From Bradyrhizobium sp. WBOS07 (lineage in GTDB: Bacteria; Pseudomonadota; Alphaproteobacteria; Rhizobiales; Xanthobacteraceae), in contig NZ_CP029008.1 in the NCBI RefSeq assembly GCF_024585165.1, positions 1,054,001 through 1,118,000 of the forward strand: 64,000 nucleotides of DNA, given 5' to 3'. The notes under the pieces were generated by a model. That model saw only the letters and a list, made by a program, of their open reading frames with translations, was not told the DNA's origin and ran no database searches. The translations under genes and the position numbers were made by a program. Positions 61,801-64,000 of the stretch are shown here, piece by piece. Position 1 is the first letter of the stretch, and each line of letters starts with the position of its first letter.

Positions 61801-62472
61801 GTGGGACAGGACATCAAGCTGACGGCCTCCGACAATTTCCAGCTCGGCGCTTATCGCGCCGATCCCTCGGGCGCACCGAAGGGCGCGGTGGTGGTGATCC
61901 AGGAGATCTTTGGCGTCAATCACCACATCCGCGCGGTCTGCGACCGCCTCGCCGGGGAAGGCTATGTCGCGATCGCGCCGTCGATCTTCGACCGCACCGC
62001 GCCGAACTTCCAGTCGGGCTATTCGCCCGACGAGGTCGCCGAAGCGCGCAAGTTCGTTGCCAATCCGGACTGGGCCGCGATGCTGCGCGACACGCAGGCG
62101 GCGATCGATGCGGTGAAGGACATCGGCCCGGTCGGGATCATCGGCTTTTGCCTGGGCGGCAGCATCGCCTTCGTCGCGGCGACACGATTGACCGGCCTGA
62201 AGGCCGCGATCGGCTATTACGGCGGCGCCGTCGTTCGCTTTGCCGAGGAGACGCCGAAGGTGCCGACCCAATTGCATTTCGGCGAGAAGGATGCGGGCAT
62301 CCCCTTGACCGACGTGGAAACCATCAAGTCGAAACGGCCGGAGGTGGAGATCTTCGTCTATCCGGGCGCGCAGCACGGCTTCCATTGCGACGAGCGCGCC
62401 AGCTACGACAAGGCCAGCGCCGACATCGCCTGGCCGCGCAGCATGGAATTCTTTGCGAAGCATTTGAGATAG
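61801..62472 (+). CDS. Dienelactone hydrolase family protein
   Basis: A 223-residue alpha/beta hydrolase of the carboxymethylenebutenolidase family. The nucleophile is the cysteine in GIIGFCLGGSIAFVAATR, the acid lies in LHFGEKDAGIPLTDVETI and the histidine in YPGAQHGFHCDERASYD; the substrate-entrance region is VVVIQEIFGVNHHIRAVCDR. Dienelactone hydrolase opens lactones in chlorocatechol breakdown, but many family members act on other esters. GTG 61801 starts GQDIKLTASDNFQ, preceded by AAGGACAACC. It follows the small exported protein after 113 bases on the same strand. Confidence 0.94.
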   Translation: MGQDIKLTASDNFQLGAYRADPSGAPKGAVVVIQEIFGVNHHIRAVCDRLAGEGYVAIAPSIFDRTAPNFQSGYSPDEVAEARKFVANPDWAAMLRDTQAAIDAVKDIGPVGIIGFCLGGSIAFVAATRLTGLKAAIGYYGGAVVRFAEETPKVPTQLHFGEKDAGIPLTDVETIKSKRPEVEIFVYPGAQHGFHCDERASYDKASADIAWPRSMEFFAKHLR

Positions 62473-62490
62473 GACTTGCGTTTCTCTTCT

Positions 62491-62590
62491 GTCATTCCGG
62501 GATGCGCCGCGAAGCGGTGCAGGCCCGGAATCCACACTCCCGATCGTGGTTATGGAGTCCGGGCTCGCGCTGCGCGCGCCCCGGAATGAC
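62491..62590. repeat. Intergenic palindromic repeat, GTCATTCCGGGATGCGC family
   Basis: GTCATTCCGGGATGCGCCGC ... GCGCGCGCCCCGGAATGAC with the inner pair GGCCCGGAATCCA / TGGAGTCCGGGCTC. Related to the element at 63183. Confidence 0.9.
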
Positions 62591-62677
62591 GAGAGGAGAG
62601 CGGGAATCGGGTGGCTGCAGCGTGGCGCGCGGCGATAGAGCTGGCGGATCAAAGCCAACTCACGCCGGGAGATCGCC

Positions 62678-63160
62678 ATGCAGCAAGCCATCACGCATCT
62701 CGTCATTCGCAATCCGTTCGGAACCATGGATGTCCCTTCTCCCGACGATTCCGAGGTGATGGATTATGCCGATACGGCCTCGCTGCCCGGCGATGCCACG
62801 GATGACAATGCGGCATCGTGGGCAGCGATCGCAGCGCGATCCGATCCGCTCGAAGGCGTATGGGCGAGCCGCTGGAACGGCGGGGCCGATCCGACCATTG
62901 CCGGCGATACGCCGAACAAGTGGAAACAGGGCCGCGCGGAGATCCGCGTCGGGGCCGGCCGGGTCTATCTGCGCTTCGACTGGGACAATGGCCGCCGGCA
63001 CGGGCTGATCGAGGCCGCGCGCGAAGGCGCAGCTCGCCTGGTCGGAAAATACATCAACCTGACGACGCCGGCGATCACGCGGCCATGGGTCGGCCTCGTG
63101 ATCGACGCTAGCCGGATCGACGGATGTTTTCCGAACGGCCGGCTGGATTTTCGAAGGTAG
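62678..63160 (+). CDS. Conserved hypothetical protein
   Basis: A 160-residue protein I do not recognise. It starts MQQAITHLVIRNPFGTMDVP with GGGAGATCGCC before the ATG. The first 45 residues are acidic and disordered-looking, and the rest is a compact Trp/Gly-rich region: LEGVWASRWNGGADPTIAG, AEIRVGAGRVYLRFDWDNGR and LVGKYINLTTPAITRPWVGL. The alternating strands and aromatic residues suggest a small beta-barrel, perhaps lipocalin-like, but this is only an impression. It lies between two repeat elements as a single gene. Confidence 0.75.
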   Translation: MQQAITHLVIRNPFGTMDVPSPDDSEVMDYADTASLPGDATDDNAASWAAIAARSDPLEGVWASRWNGGADPTIAGDTPNKWKQGRAEIRVGAGRVYLRFDWDNGRRHGLIEAAREGAARLVGKYINLTTPAITRPWVGLVIDASRIDGCFPNGRLDFRR

Positions 63161-63182
63161 GAATCTGGTGACGTCCCCCGCC

Positions 63183-63288
63183 GTCATTCCGGGATGCGCC
63201 GACAGGCGCAGGCCCCGCAATCCATCGTGGGGCAGTGTCGGTGGAGAAATGGATTCCGGGTTCGCGCTAACGCCCGCCCCGGAATGAC
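63183..63288. repeat. Intergenic palindromic repeat, GTCATTCCGGGATGCGC family
   Basis: GTCATTCCGGGATGCGCCGA ... CGCCCGCCCCGGAATGAC with inner GCAATCCAT / ATGGATTCC arms, between convergent genes. Confidence 0.9.
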
Positions 63289-63312
63289 GAGAAGAGAGAG
63301 TTCGGCTGAAGC

Positions 63313-64000
63313 CTAGAACCAGCGCTCGCCGACGAACACGGTGTCGCCGGGGTTCAAAGGCGTGCCGAGCGGCACCACGGCGCGCATGGATCCGCCGCGC
63401 TCGGTGTGGGTGACGGTGACCACGTCGCGCTTGGCGCGGGGCGAGAAGCCGCCGGCGATCGCGACCGCGCTCTCGACCGTCATGTTCGGCACGTAAGGAT
63501 ATTGGCCGGGCGCGGTGACTTCGCCGAGGATGAAGAACGGACGATAGGCCTCGATCTCCACCGCGACCGAAGGCTCGCGAATGTAGCCGTTGCGCAGGCG
63601 CGCGGCGATCTCGCCGGCAAGTCCGGCGGTGGTGCGGCCGCGGGCCGGCACCGCGCCGATCAGCGGCATGGTGATGGAGCCGCCGGCATCGATGGCGTAG
63701 CTGTTGGTGAGACCTTCCTGGCCGTAGACCACGACGCGGAGCTTGTCGCCGGCGTCGAGATGGTAGGAGGCATCATAGCGCACCGGCGCCGCCATCGGCG
63801 CAGCGTAGCCGACCGGCATGGGGGCGGGCGACGAGGCAAAGGAGTTGCGCAGCGCACCGATGGCGCCGCCGCCGTCGGCGACGACAACCGGCTGCGGCGC
63901 ATTGTAGGGCTGGCCATAGGCCATGGAATCGAGGTCGGCGCGCGGTGGCATGACCGCGACGGGGCCCGCGGTCTGCATGCAGCCGCCAAGGGTCAGCGCG
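63313..64000 (-). CDS. Polysaccharide biosynthesis/export (Wza-type) lipoprotein, C-terminal part
   Basis: The 5' end lies beyond the window. The visible frame begins ALTLGGCMQTAGPVAVMPPR, where LGGC is a lipoprotein signal-peptidase II site, so the mature protein is lipid-anchored. After a Pro/Ala-rich linker comes the Poly_export domain (HLDAGDKLRVVVYGQEGLTN... ITMPLIGAVPARGRTTAGLA) and one SLBB-type beta-grasp domain (YRPFFILGEVTAPGQYPYVP) ending near VPLGTPLNPGDTVFVGERWF. Proteins of this kind form the outer-membrane exit pore or an adapter for exopolysaccharide. It is short for Wza, with a single SLBB domain, as in ExoF-like proteins. Other exopolysaccharide genes would be expected to the right. 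Confidence 0.93.
   Translation of the reverse strand, partial: ALTLGGCMQTAGPVAVMPPRADLDSMAYGQPYNAPQPVVVADGGGAIGALRNSFASSPAPMPVGYAAPMAAPVRYDASYHLDAGDKLRVVVYGQEGLTNSYAIDAGGSITMPLIGAVPARGRTTAGLAGEIAARLRNGYIREPSVAVEIEAYRPFFILGEVTAPGQYPYVPNMTVESAVAIAGGFSPRAKRDVVTVTHTERGGSMRAVVPLGTPLNPGDTVFVGERWF

Overview
The window is 64 kb of high-GC alphaproteobacterial chromosome, most probably from Bradyrhizobium or a close relative in Nitrobacteraceae. The gene set points there: a RegB/RegA-type redox pair, two kinds of polyhydroxyalkanoate (PHA) depolymerase, glnD, many ABC uptake systems and a HWE-type histidine kinase. The many structured intergenic repeats fit too. No rRNA, CRISPR array, integrase, transposase or phage gene was seen. 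The only RNA gene recognised is tRNA-Arg(CCG). Gene order and coding style look like ordinary core chromosome; the oddities are small lesions, regulatory sites and repeats.

Layout. 0-6 kb: the start of a TPR protein, a deleted PAS/chemoreceptor pseudogene, a membrane protein, OsmC and a sulfonate/nitrate/taurine-type ABC importer. 6-15.4 kb: glnD, a methylguanine methyltransferase, a small membrane protein, an orphan branched-chain-type binding protein, penicillin-binding protein 1A and a YgjP-type metallopeptidase. 15.6-27 kb: PHA depolymerase, an ABC-2 exporter, the redox kinase/regulator pair, a TsdA-like dihaem cytochrome, MmcB, a GH13 glucosidase, a metallo-hydrolase and a second PHA depolymerase. 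27-34 kb: a luciferase-like monooxygenase, P450, SDR, HWE kinase and a GGDEF/EAL protein.

34.3-43.1 kb is the most coherent block. A PAS-containing sigma-54 activator is followed by a dyad, a near-consensus -24/-12 promoter, a fused CoA-transferase and a complete LIV-type ABC importer (binding protein, two ATPases, two permeases). It reads as a regulated module that imports and CoA-activates an unidentified carboxylate, similar in logic to AtoC/atoDA but with its own importer.

43.3-54.4 kb: a large CACHE-PAS-GGDEF-EAL protein, tRNA-Arg, TspO, DNA polymerase IV, a glycosylase, an MBOAT acyltransferase with a frameshifted SGNH/DltD-like partner, and a three-gene operon (membrane protein, winged-helix regulator, isoprenyl transferase). 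That operon carries matching palindromes at its promoter and across the isoprenyl transferase start codon. 54.4-64 kb: a fused serine protease, a Bug-family binding protein, VOC protein, acyl-CoA ligase, HD-GYP phosphodiesterase, two hydrolases, two unknown proteins and the C-terminal part of a Wza-type export lipoprotein.

Intergenic repeats of about six families occur in at least 16 gaps, nearly always as imperfect hairpins of 60-160 nt between gene ends.
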